Shown here in pieces: positions 1-6,433 of a stretch of DNA of 9,169 bases. The stretch is from Synergistaceae bacterium (GTDB taxonomy: Bacteria; Synergistota; Synergistia; Synergistales; Synergistaceae): positions 1 through 9,169 of the forward strand of contig JAISDQ010000028.1 of NCBI GenBank assembly GCA_031264605.1, given 5' to 3'. How positions within the stretch are numbered: position 1 is the stretch's first letter; each line of letters starts with the position of its first letter. Both the position numbers and the translations under genes were made by a program. The notes below the pieces were generated by a model. It ran no database searches. It saw nothing but the letters and a program-made list of their open reading frames with translations, and was not told the origin of the DNA.

Positions 1-21
1 AAAAAAAGGTGGTCGCGCTAT

Positions 22-963
22 ATGGAAGTCGTTTGTTTGGGGTTGTCGTGCGTGGATGTGCTGGTGCGCGGGTTCGACAGAATGACGGCCTTTCGGGATG
101 AGATATGCGAGGTCGAGTCCATAAAATTGGGCGTCGGAGGGGACGCCGTAAACCAGGCGATGACACTGTCGCGCCTCGGAGTCGGCGCCAAACTGGTCTG
201 CGGCGTGGGGCGCGACGACGCAGGGCTTTATCTCCGGGACAGGGTTGCCGAGAGCGGTGCGGATATTTCGGGCATCCAGTACAGCGACGGTTACTCCACC
301 GGAATTACCGTGGTGGTCATAGCGCCGGACGGACAGAGACATTTCATCGCGCCTCCCGCCGCTAACAGGCTGATGTACGAACCTGACCCCGAAGTATGCG
401 CCGGCGCGCGCGTCGTATCGATAGCGAGCATCATGCTGCGGCCGTTCATAACCGCCGACAGCGTCCTGCGCCTTGTCAAACCCGCGTCCGAACGCGGCAG
501 CCTCATCTGCGCGGACGTCGTGGCCCACAAAGGCCTGTGCAGTTTCGAGGATTTTTATCCCGCCCTGCCGTATATCGACTACTTCTTTCCGAACGAGGAA
601 GAAGCCAAATCGCTCACCGGGCGGGAATCATTGGACGACATCGCCGACTTCATGACAGGGCGCGGAGTCAAAAATGTCGTCATAAAGACGGGCCGCGACG
701 GATGTTTTCTGAAGGGCAAGGATATCAGGCTCACGGCGCCGGCGTTCGATTCGCCGGTCGTGGACACCACCGGAGCGGGCGACAATTTCGCGGCCGGTTT
801 CATAAAGTCGCTCATAGAAGGGCGTTCCCCCGCCGATTGCTGCCGCTACGCGAACGCGGTGGCGAGCGTAGCCGTCGGCTCGGTCGGCGCGAACACCGGA
901 GTGAAAAGCGCCGCTCAGATAGACGAATTCATAGCGGCGCACCGGCAGTTTGAGGCGAAATAG
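22..963 (+). CDS. PfkB-family carbohydrate (or nucleoside) kinase
   Basis: A 313-aa protein of the ribokinase/PfkB fold, which moves the ATP gamma-phosphate to a hydroxymethyl group of a sugar or nucleoside in the cytoplasm. The N-terminal glycine-rich substrate signature is GGDAVN at residues 39-44, followed by the usual GxGRDD stretch near 61-66. A PNEEEAKSLTG segment (about 190-200) and IKTGRDG (221-227) match family positions. The C-terminal PfkB signature DTTGAGDNFAAGF is at 248-260, with Asp254 in GAGD as the expected catalytic base and GAGD forming the anion hole. Length is normal for the family. The ATG is chosen because AGGTGG (7-12) lies 9 nt upstream. The Asp after the double Gly differs from the GGKGANQ of ribokinases and the GGSPAN of fructokinases, so the substrate cannot be assigned. 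Upstream context is outside the window. Confidence 0.93.
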   Translation: MEVVCLGLSCVDVLVRGFDRMTAFRDEICEVESIKLGVGGDAVNQAMTLSRLGVGAKLVCGVGRDDAGLYLRDRVAESGADISGIQYSDGYSTGITVVVIAPDGQRHFIAPPAANRLMYEPDPEVCAGARVVSIASIMLRPFITADSVLRLVKPASERGSLICADVVAHKGLCSFEDFYPALPYIDYFFPNEEEAKSLTGRESLDDIADFMTGRGVKNVVIKTGRDGCFLKGKDIRLTAPAFDSPVVDTTGAGDNFAAGFIKSLIEGRSPADCCRYANAVASVAVGSVGANTGVKSAAQIDEFIAAHRQFEAK

Positions 964-967
964 CCGA

Positions 968-1023
968 AAAATCCGAAGCTCCGTCCCATACCCATGCCGG
1001 TTTGGGATGGAGCCTCGGATTTT
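968..1023. terminator. Bidirectional intrinsic terminator between convergent genes
   Basis: A hairpin with 21-nt arms (968-988 and 1003-1023) and a 14-nt loop. All positions pair except A977/C1014, an A-C mismatch, and G983/T1008, a G-U wobble. Read on the other strand these two swap roles, so each strand's RNA has one wobble and one mismatch. The arm ends AAAA/TTTT supply U-runs on either strand, with a second T5 at 1033-1037 on the + side. It starts 4 nt after the kinase stop and ends 21 nt beyond the DUF4198 gene stop, so it can terminate both transcripts. Confidence 0.85.
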
Positions 1024-1044
1024 GTCCGTCAGTTTTTAATTATT

Positions 1045-1905
1045 TCACGGGAGCACTTTGGGCACAGGGAACACCAACGCGGCGCGGTAACGGATGCCTT
1101 TCCACTCGGGATACCTCTCCGCGTCGTTGTACTCCGCCTTGTTTGAAGGCGCGGCTTCGTCGTTGTACTCTATCGCTATCACCCACGTTCCGGGCCGGTC
1201 AGGCCTGAAAGCCACACGCCCCGACGCGTCCGTATTGGCGAAGAGATATTCGTTGTTTCTCTCTTCCCCCTCTTCGGACGAAGCGGGAAGAGGCGCGCCG
1301 TCGTAAGTGGCGGAGACTTTCGCGTTTCCCAGAGGCTGACCGCGCATGGTGACGAGTACCGTTATCTCGTCGCCCCATGATATCGGGCCCGTGTTCTCCG
1401 CCTGCGTTATCTCGAGAACGTCGTCGCCTCCGTACCTCTTGACGGACGACGAGTCCGCGGTCCAATTTATCAGGCTCTTGCCGTAAGCCACGGTCGGACG
1501 GGTTCCGCTGTTGAAGTCGAACCTCATCGCCACGACCGATGTGCCCGGTTTTTCAACGCTCACGCTGCCCTTGTTGTAAAACGAATCCTCCGGCTTCGCC
1601 GCGTCGGCGGGAGAGAAGGAAATCGGAGCGCCCGAGCCGTCGGCGTATTTTATCTCACCGACGAGGCTGGAGACGCCTCCGTCATGGCCAAGTTTGGCCA
1701 TTCTTTCTTTGGAATAGTCGAACTTTATCAACGGTTCGGCGAGACCGACCCTGATCTCGATCGATTCTCCCGGTCCGACCTCGAATTTCTCGGGCAGAGG
1801 AACCGGAAGATGCGCTACCGCGGGCACGGCAAAGCACATCACAGTCAATGCCGATAAACTCAATACCCATGCCGCCCCAAAAGAGAACTTCTTTTTGCTG
1901 AACAC
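1045..1905 (-). CDS. Exported DUF4198 (NikM-like) protein
   Basis: A 286-aa exported protein. Residues 1-31 form a Sec signal peptide: basic MFSKKK, a hydrophobic core at about 11-27, and an AVA cleavage site at 29-31. The predicted mature protein starts with His32 (HLPVPLPEKF). The C-terminal half resembles the DUF4198 family: a beta-sandwich segment with VTMRGQPLGNAKVSATYDG (about 185-203), then NTDASGRVAFRPDRPGTW (about 224-241), the typical 'tDxxGr..f..dkpGtW' pattern. Members often sit near nickel/cobalt uptake genes or TonB receptors and are thought to act in the periplasm; the exact role is unproven. The start is GTG (1903-1905), directly preceded in frame by TGA so it cannot be extended upstream, with GAGGAG (1915-1920) 9 nt away. 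It is separated from the next minus-strand gene by about 665 nt, so it is probably transcribed alone. Residue 73 onward (GHDGG) and the mature N-terminal His could bind metal, but this is inference. Confidence 0.78.
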   Translation of the reverse strand: MFSKKKFSFGAAWVLSLSALTVMCFAVPAVAHLPVPLPEKFEVGPGESIEIRVGLAEPLIKFDYSKERMAKLGHDGGVSSLVGEIKYADGSGAPISFSPADAAKPEDSFYNKGSVSVEKPGTSVVAMRFDFNSGTRPTVAYGKSLINWTADSSSVKRYGGDDVLEITQAENTGPISWGDEITVLVTMRGQPLGNAKVSATYDGAPLPASSEEGEERNNEYLFANTDASGRVAFRPDRPGTWVIAIEYNDEAAPSNKAEYNDAERYPEWKGIRYRAALVFPVPKVLP

Positions 1906-2570
1906 TCACCATCACTCCTCATATAATCTTTGAACCATCCGAATTGAAACCCGCCCGCGCAAAACCGGCCCGTCTCAAAGACAGAAGCCGATCGCGCCCC
2001 ATCAAACGCGCACTCATAAATTTCCCACTCCGCAAATGTGCTTTAAGAAATCAAACCACCTCTCTGACATATTTTGTCCCAATGAAAGCCAAGACGGACA
2101 ATGGAATTTTTTTGATGGACCCTGAAACAGATATTTATAAATTAGCATCTACAAACTTTATGTTACGCGAAAGCGATGAAAAAGTCAAGAATTTCGGGTT
2201 GCGCTCAGGGCATATGCGGAGCCCGAGATTCCGCCCCCGCGCTCATGCGGTATCGTTGTTATGACTGCGTTAAGTTGATTATTCAGGGTGAGTACGGACG
2301 CGCGATGCGCGCCCCTGCAATTGAAATTATTCCGCGAAATGTCGCCCGAAAGTTGTTATTGCGAAACAAAAACTTTCGCCCATAATGAATTTCCTGGCCA
2401 TGCCAGACGGCAAAAGGCGGCTGTTGAAAAAACTTGCGGACGAGAAGTGTTGTAGCTGTCAAATACAGGATACGCTCGCGTAAGCAAAGCAAAATTCCGG
2501 CGCGCAGGTTGACGCGCTGAAACAAAGAAGCTGTGTCAAAGTTTTTGCCAATAAGATCAGCACGTTGCGT
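1906..2570. other. Gene-poor region, AT-richer core with clustered inverted repeats
   Basis: About 665 nt without a gene I can support. Roughly 2040-2200 is visibly AT-richer than the flanking genes. From about 2200 to 2520 there are several short perfect stems: GCGGA/TCCGC (2216-2220 with 2230-2234), CGCGC/GCGCG around a GAT loop (2299-2311), CGAAAGTT/AACTTTCG (2347-2354 with 2371-2378), TACGC/GCGTA (about 2471-2482) and GCGCG/CGCGC (2500-2504 with 2513-2517). Short open frames exist on both strands, but they overlap each other and lack ribosome binding sites and recognisable sequence. A relic, a dispersed intergenic repeat or a structured RNA are all possible. I see no clear terminator with a U-run for the TPR gene that ends at 2571. 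Confidence 0.5.
2347..2378. repeat. Inverted repeat (8-bp perfect stem)
   Basis: CGAAAGTT at 2347-2354 pairs with AACTTTCG at 2371-2378; after one G/A mismatch two further T-A pairs extend the stem inward, leaving a loop of about 10 nt. It lies in the gene-poor region downstream of the TPR gene. On the minus strand no U-tract follows, so it is not a typical terminator. Confidence 0.45.
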
Positions 2571-3836
2571 CTATTGATTTTCCGCTCTCTTTACGTCGGC
2601 CGAAGAAGCGGCCGTCGCGCGCCGATTTCTCGCCGATTTCTCGGCTCTCGCCGCCGCGTCCATTAGATCGACGCTTCCCAACCACATGTAACGCATCAGC
2701 GAGGCGGAGGCGGCGAGCGACGGGGTATCGGCCTCGTTCCAGACAAAGCCTCTGTCGCGCAGTACTTCAGCTATACTCTCCCGCGCGCCGTAAAGTATGT
2801 CGTCATAGGCCGCTTTTTTCCCAGACTGGCTGTCCTTTCGCCTCACTCTTGCCCATTCGTCCCCCGTCCAGAAATAGACCTCGTAGGGATGCGATCCCTT
2901 CCACGCGATCGGTACTCTCGGCTCCATCAGGATGCCCATCCTGTCAACCCTGAAGCGCCAGCGCGATATCTCGTTCCACCGCTCGCTCTGCATCCAGGCG
3001 GCCGTGGCCCCAAGCGGCTCGGGAGGATACGGCGTATATTGCAGGTATGCCCCGGTGATCGGATCGGATCCCGCGGGCTCTCCATGGCCCGTCCGCTCCG
3101 CTTCGACCAGGAGAGGAAACGATATCACGACCGGTTCGAGAAGAAGATTGGTCGGAAGGGGCGGCTTCACAGGCAGCACCGACATCGACGGGTGGGGTTC
3201 CTTTCTCTCGCGTTTCGTGAGATACGGCCTTGGTTCCAGGCCGCTGGGCGTCTTGACGAGATCGGCGTAATGGGGGTCTATCTCCAGAGCTATATTTACC
3301 GCGATTTGCGCCCTGTCGTAGTCCCCAAGAGCGTGATGGGCGCGCGATATCAGATACCAGCCGTTCGCCGAGCGCGGATTTGCGTCGAGAAAGCCGGTCA
3401 TCACGTTGATCGCGCTTTGGAACCTGCCGTTCTCCACCAGGTTGCGGCCAACCGCGAGCGTCCTGTTGATCATGTCCTCGCTCGCGGCTCTCGCCATTTC
3501 CTCAGCCTCCCGGCGCTTTGCCTCCGCCGCGTTTTTAGCGTCGCGTTTCGCTTTCTCGCGAGCCCTTTTTGCGGCCTCGGCCTTACGCCGTTGTTCGCGC
3601 CGCGCCGCTTCTTCCTTCTCACGCTTGGCCCGCTCGGCCGCGGCCGCGTTCGCGGCGTCGTTGCCGCCCGGCTGGCTCTCCGTTACGCTCTCATCCGGCG
3701 GAGAATTTGTGTCGGCGTCCGACCGGCTCGCCGGCACGAACGTGAAATATCCGGCGGATAACAGGAATACGAGAAACAGTATAAAAATTTTTTTTATCGT
3801 TCCAGCGCTTGTTTTGGCATCATCGCCGCCGGGCAT
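2571..3836 (-). CDS. Membrane-anchored protein with Ala/Lys/Arg/Glu helix and TPRs, function unknown
   Basis: A 421-aa protein I do not recognise as a named gene. A short cytoplasmic N-terminus with basic KK is followed by one membrane segment (about residues 15-35, IFILFLVFLLSAGYF), then a Ser/Pro/Asp-rich linker. Residues about 62-118 are a long Ala/Lys/Arg/Glu-rich helix like the TolA stalk. Two TPR-like repeats follow at about 124-190 (GRFQSAINVMTGFLDANP and GDYDRAQIAVNIALEIDP). Residues about 230-395 are a Trp/Tyr/Pro-rich C-terminal region with no family I can name. The expected topology is N-in with the bulk in the periplasm. The open frame extends 40 codons further upstream, but the ATG at 3834-3836 is preferred: it has the strong SD AAGGAGGA (3843-3850) 6 nt away and avoids overlap with the upstream gene, which ends at 3856. 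The 19-nt gap implies co-transcription with that gene. An A8 run in codons 14-16 is a possible slippage site. Confidence 0.8.
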   Translation of the reverse strand: MPGGDDAKTSAGTIKKIFILFLVFLLSAGYFTFVPASRSDADTNSPPDESVTESQPGGNDAANAAAAERAKREKEEAARREQRRKAEAAKRAREKAKRDAKNAAEAKRREAEEMARAASEDMINRTLAVGRNLVENGRFQSAINVMTGFLDANPRSANGWYLISRAHHALGDYDRAQIAVNIALEIDPHYADLVKTPSGLEPRPYLTKRERKEPHPSMSVLPVKPPLPTNLLLEPVVISFPLLVEAERTGHGEPAGSDPITGAYLQYTPYPPEPLGATAAWMQSERWNEISRWRFRVDRMGILMEPRVPIAWKGSHPYEVYFWTGDEWARVRRKDSQSGKKAAYDDILYGARESIAEVLRDRGFVWNEADTPSLAASASLMRYMWLGSVDLMDAAARAEKSARNRRATAASSADVKRAENQ

Positions 3837-3842
3837 CGCGGT

Positions 3843-3850
3843 TCCTCCTT
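3843..3850 (-). promoter_or_regulatory. Shine-Dalgarno fixing the TPR gene start
   Basis: Minus-strand AAGGAGGA, a near-complete anti-16S match, lies 6 nt before the ATG at 3836 and just after the stop of the upstream gene. It supports the short start over the 40-codon-longer frame that would overlap the upstream coding sequence. Confidence 0.8.
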
Positions 3851-3855
3851 GTTTT

Positions 3856-4821
3856 TTAAAAAGTGCTCTTTGCCTTGCGGGGCCCGAGAAGCGGCGCGGA
3901 CAGCGCGTCGCCGAGCTGTATAGGCGCGTCGCCCGACTCCTTGACGACCTCGACAACGCCGTCCCGTCCCTTGACGAATATCACCCGCACCCGTCCCACT
4001 ATCTGCGGGAAGTGCATCTCCGGGGTATCGGGCGCGACCGTGCGCACCGAGGAAGCTCGCGTCACGGAGAGAATGTCGCCAACTTCCACGCTGTCCTCCG
4101 CTCCAAGGTCTATATGATATATTTTATCAGTCTTCTTCTTAGGCACTGACAGCGATCCGTCCACCCGCTCGGCGCGCGCAACGATGCGCCCGACGATGCG
4201 GTATCCGTTATAGCCGGCCAGTACGTCGTCCATGCCCTCGTCCATAGCGCGCCGGAGAGCGGGCCAATAGGGGCTCTTTTCGAATTTCTCCCAATAAACC
4301 GGCCCTCGCTCCATCACGTCGTTGTACAGCACATAATGCCTGTTGTCGCGCTCCCGCACCACAGTATCGTAGATGAGTTTCTTCGCCGCGTTGTACACGT
4401 ATATGTGCAACGCGGCATCCCAGCGCACTTTGGAGCCTAGGCTATCCTTTTTATAATAGTTGAACTGATCGAGATTGATCTCGATCACGAGGTCGTTGCG
4501 CGACGATCCCATCATGTCCCAGTAGTCCGGGTTTGCGCCCGACACCTCTCCGACGTTCACGCGCGGCATCTCGCGCATTCGCCTAAGCATGTAGCTGGTC
4601 ATTTTTTCCGACAGGATGTCCCCCGGGTAATACTTGTTCATCCAGACGCGGAACTCGGTGTTGTTGGCGACGGGCGTCACGAGGGCGACGGAGACGCGCT
4701 CGCCTTTGTCGAGCGCGATGGCTTCAGCCGCGCACGTCCACGCGGCGCACACAAACACCGCCATAGCGGCTTGGAACGCGAACCTCGCCGCGAATTTCAT
4801 GATATTGATTCCGAACTTCAT
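3856..4821 (-). CDS. Secreted envelope protein with FlgT-C-like C-terminal region, function unknown
   Basis: A 321-aa exported protein. The signal peptide is residues 1-34: basic start, hydrophobic core about 15-30, AEA cleavage site at 32-34; two Cys in this region do not fit a lipobox. The first half (about 42-200) opens with VSVALVTPVANNTEFRVWM and contains an alpha/beta pattern (LVIEINLDQF, AALHIYVYNA) reminiscent of the nucleotide-free CsgG/FlgT-type fold used by outer-membrane accessory proteins. The last third (about 207-310) has RIVGRIVARA, GAEDSVEVGDILSVTR, then VGRVRVIFVKGRDGVVEVV and IQLGDAL, the pattern of the small beta-barrel at the C-terminus of FlgT-like proteins. This is a pattern match by eye. 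An in-frame ATG 12 codons upstream (4857) has no ribosome binding site and falls inside a likely -10 box, so the ATG at 4819-4821 with GGAGG 10 nt upstream is used. It is the first gene of a pair with the TPR gene 19 nt downstream. Confidence 0.75.
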   Translation of the reverse strand: MKFGINIMKFAARFAFQAAMAVFVCAAWTCAAEAIALDKGERVSVALVTPVANNTEFRVWMNKYYPGDILSEKMTSYMLRRMREMPRVNVGEVSGANPDYWDMMGSSRNDLVIEINLDQFNYYKKDSLGSKVRWDAALHIYVYNAAKKLIYDTVVRERDNRHYVLYNDVMERGPVYWEKFEKSPYWPALRRAMDEGMDDVLAGYNGYRIVGRIVARAERVDGSLSVPKKKTDKIYHIDLGAEDSVEVGDILSVTRASSVRTVAPDTPEMHFPQIVGRVRVIFVKGRDGVVEVVKESGDAPIQLGDALSAPLLGPRKAKSTF

Positions 4822-4831
4822 CGCACGCCGC

Positions 4832-4836
4832 CCTCC
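4832..4836 (-). promoter_or_regulatory. Shine-Dalgarno fixing the secreted-protein start
   Basis: Minus-strand GGAGG with a 10-nt spacer to the ATG at 4821. The alternative in-frame ATG at 4857 has only AT-rich sequence before it and no SD. Confidence 0.65.
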
Positions 4837-4857
4837 ACACTTGTTTGCGTAGATCAT

Positions 4858-4886
4858 ATTATCAATATCGGCAATCGGACGGAAAA
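4858..4886 (-). promoter_or_regulatory. Putative sigma-70 promoter for the envelope gene pair
   Basis: Minus-strand GATAAT (4863-4858) matches the -10 consensus at five of six bases. A weak -35, TTTTCC (4886-4881), lies 17 nt upstream. The predicted start near 4850 would give a leader of about 30 nt that holds the GGAGG. It lies in the 97-nt gap after cobQ, which has no obvious terminator, so read-through from cobQ is also possible. Confidence 0.35.
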
Positions 4887-4918
4887 TAGTGAGAGCGCCG
4901 AGGGATGAAATACAGAGG

Positions 4919-6418
4919 CTAAACGCCGGCCGTCCGCGCGATGGCGTTTATATCCAGTTGACGCTCCATACGGTCGGCCAATTCGTCAAGCGCCTCGTCT
5001 ATCCGCTTCTCGTAGGCCAGGCGTTCGCGGCCCATCCCCTCGCCGCTCCGCCATGCCGAGAGAAAACGGGCCCGATACGAATCGCTCGTAAACAGCCCGT
5101 GAATATAACAGCCGAACGCGCGCCCATCCTCGCTGAAAGCTCCCTCCGCGGCACCGTCCAGGTAAAACATAGGCGACGACGCCCCCGGCCCGCCCGTGGA
5201 ACCCATGTGAATCTCGTATCCGGAGACGGCGTCGCTTTTTTCGGTATGAGCCACAAAGCGCCGCAGCGTCTTGAGAGGTTCCATCACGGTGGAAACGTCG
5301 ATCAGCCCCAACCCCTGGATTGTCCTCGGTTCGGGGTTTTCCGCGGCGTGAGGGTCCGAAATTGTTTTGCCCAGCATCTGATACCCTCCGCAGACGCCAA
5401 GGACACGCCCGCCTCTTCGAAGGTGCGCCGCTATGTCCACGTCCCAACCCTGCGCCCTCAGAAATTCCATATCGCCTATGGTGGATTTTGTGCCCGGGAT
5501 TATCACGAGGTCGCCGTCGCCGGGCACGGGCTCTCCCGGCTTTACATACGCGAGGCTGACGTCAGGTTCCGCGGAGAGGGGGTCGAAGTCGTCGAAATTT
5601 GAAATGCGCGAAAGCGCGAGGACGTAGATTCTGATCTTTCTTCCAGGGCCGTCCGCCCGGCCCGTTATCCGATTGGTTCCGCCCGCGAGCGCGAGCGTGT
5701 CCTCGGCGGGAAAACGCGACGCGCCCTCGAACCACTTAAGCACGCCGAAACAGGGCAGTCCCGAGCGCTCCCTTATGATGTCGAGAGCTGGCTCCAGGAC
5801 GCCTAAGTCTCCCCGGAACTTGTTCATTATGTATCCCTTGAGCAATGGGCGCTCGCCGTCGGGCAGGAGCGTCCACGACCCTATGATCGACGCTATCGCC
5901 CCGCCCCGGTCGATATCAGCCACGAGAACCACGGGAACATTCGCCTCGCACGCGAAACCCATGTTCGAAATGTCCCCCGATCTCAGGTTCACCTCCGATA
6001 TGCTGCCGGCCCCCTCGACGACAACGAGGTCGGCCCGGCCGCGCAGGCGGCTGTAACTTTCCATCACGCGCGGCATGAGCGTGCGTTTGTAATCGAGGTA
6101 ATCCGCGGCGGTCACGGTAGCCCGCGCGTGTCCCTGCACCACGACCTGGCTTCCCTTGTCGCTCTCGGGCTTCAAAAGCACCGGGTTCATGTCGTTCACC
6201 GGTTCGACCCTGCACGCCCTCGCCTGAAGCGCCTGGGCGCGCCCTATCTCTCCCCCGTCGGCCGTTATGGCCGCGTTGTTTGACATATTCTGCGGCTTGA
6301 ACGGAAGCACGCTCAAGCCGCGGCGCGTAAACAACCGGCACAGGCCCGCGACTACGAGAGACTTGCCCGCGTCGGAAGCCGTTCCCTGTATCATGAGCGC
6401 GCCCTCAGACGAACGCAC
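4919..6418 (-). CDS. cobQ: Cobyric acid synthase (adenosylcobyrinic acid a,c-diamide amidase)
   Basis: A 499-aa cytoplasmic enzyme of cobalamin synthesis. It uses glutamine and ATP to amidate side chains b, d, e and g of adenosylcobyrinic acid a,c-diamide, giving adenosylcobyric acid. The N-terminal synthetase domain has the modified P-loop QGTASDAGKS (11-20), PFKPQNMSNN (39-48), LVVVEGAGSISEVNL (131-145), VADIDRGG (166-173) and MNKFRGD (198-204). The C-terminal class I glutamine amidotransferase domain has IIPGTKST (306-313), the nucleophile Cys343 in VCGGYQMLG, and His440 in GCYIHGLF, so it looks intact. Length is typical. The start is GTG (6416-6418): it lies eight residues before LMIQGT, as in relatives, with a GAGGGGAG SD overlapping the upstream gene's stop. 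An ATG at residue 9 with GAGGG before it is the alternative. It follows the J-domain-like gene by 15 nt. No other corrin gene and no cobalamin riboswitch box are visible. Confidence 0.96.
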   Translation of the reverse strand: MRSSEGALMIQGTASDAGKSLVVAGLCRLFTRRGLSVLPFKPQNMSNNAAITADGGEIGRAQALQARACRVEPVNDMNPVLLKPESDKGSQVVVQGHARATVTAADYLDYKRTLMPRVMESYSRLRGRADLVVVEGAGSISEVNLRSGDISNMGFACEANVPVVLVADIDRGGAIASIIGSWTLLPDGERPLLKGYIMNKFRGDLGVLEPALDIIRERSGLPCFGVLKWFEGASRFPAEDTLALAGGTNRITGRADGPGRKIRIYVLALSRISNFDDFDPLSAEPDVSLAYVKPGEPVPGDGDLVIIPGTKSTIGDMEFLRAQGWDVDIAAHLRRGGRVLGVCGGYQMLGKTISDPHAAENPEPRTIQGLGLIDVSTVMEPLKTLRRFVAHTEKSDAVSGYEIHMGSTGGPGASSPMFYLDGAAEGAFSEDGRAFGCYIHGLFTSDSYRARFLSAWRSGEGMGRERLAYEKRIDEALDELADRMERQLDINAIARTAGV

Positions 6419-6433
6419 CGGGAAACGCTCCCC

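Noticed and set aside
2176..2525. Short open frames on both strands in the gene-poor block
   Set aside because: They overlap each other, have no convincing ribosome binding site, and their translations look like low-complexity noise or repeat sequence.
2416..2546. Insertion sequence ends suggested by the GCTGTTGAAAAAAC-like and GCTGTGTCAAAG-like motifs
   Set aside because: The two motifs are imperfect, lie in the same orientation only about 110 nt apart, and no transposase or target-site duplication is visible.
2889..3761. A 290-codon open frame on the + strand
   Set aside because: It is antisense to the TPR protein gene, is Arg-rich with no domain, and lacks a ribosome binding site.
3837..3956. 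A 40-codon N-terminal extension of the TPR protein
   Set aside because: It would overlap the upstream gene by about 100 nt, its translation is Arg/Ser-rich, and a strong SD favours the ATG at 3836.
4889..5602. A 237-codon open frame on the + strand
   Set aside because: It is antisense to the end of cobQ, where the amidotransferase motifs are intact on the minus strand.
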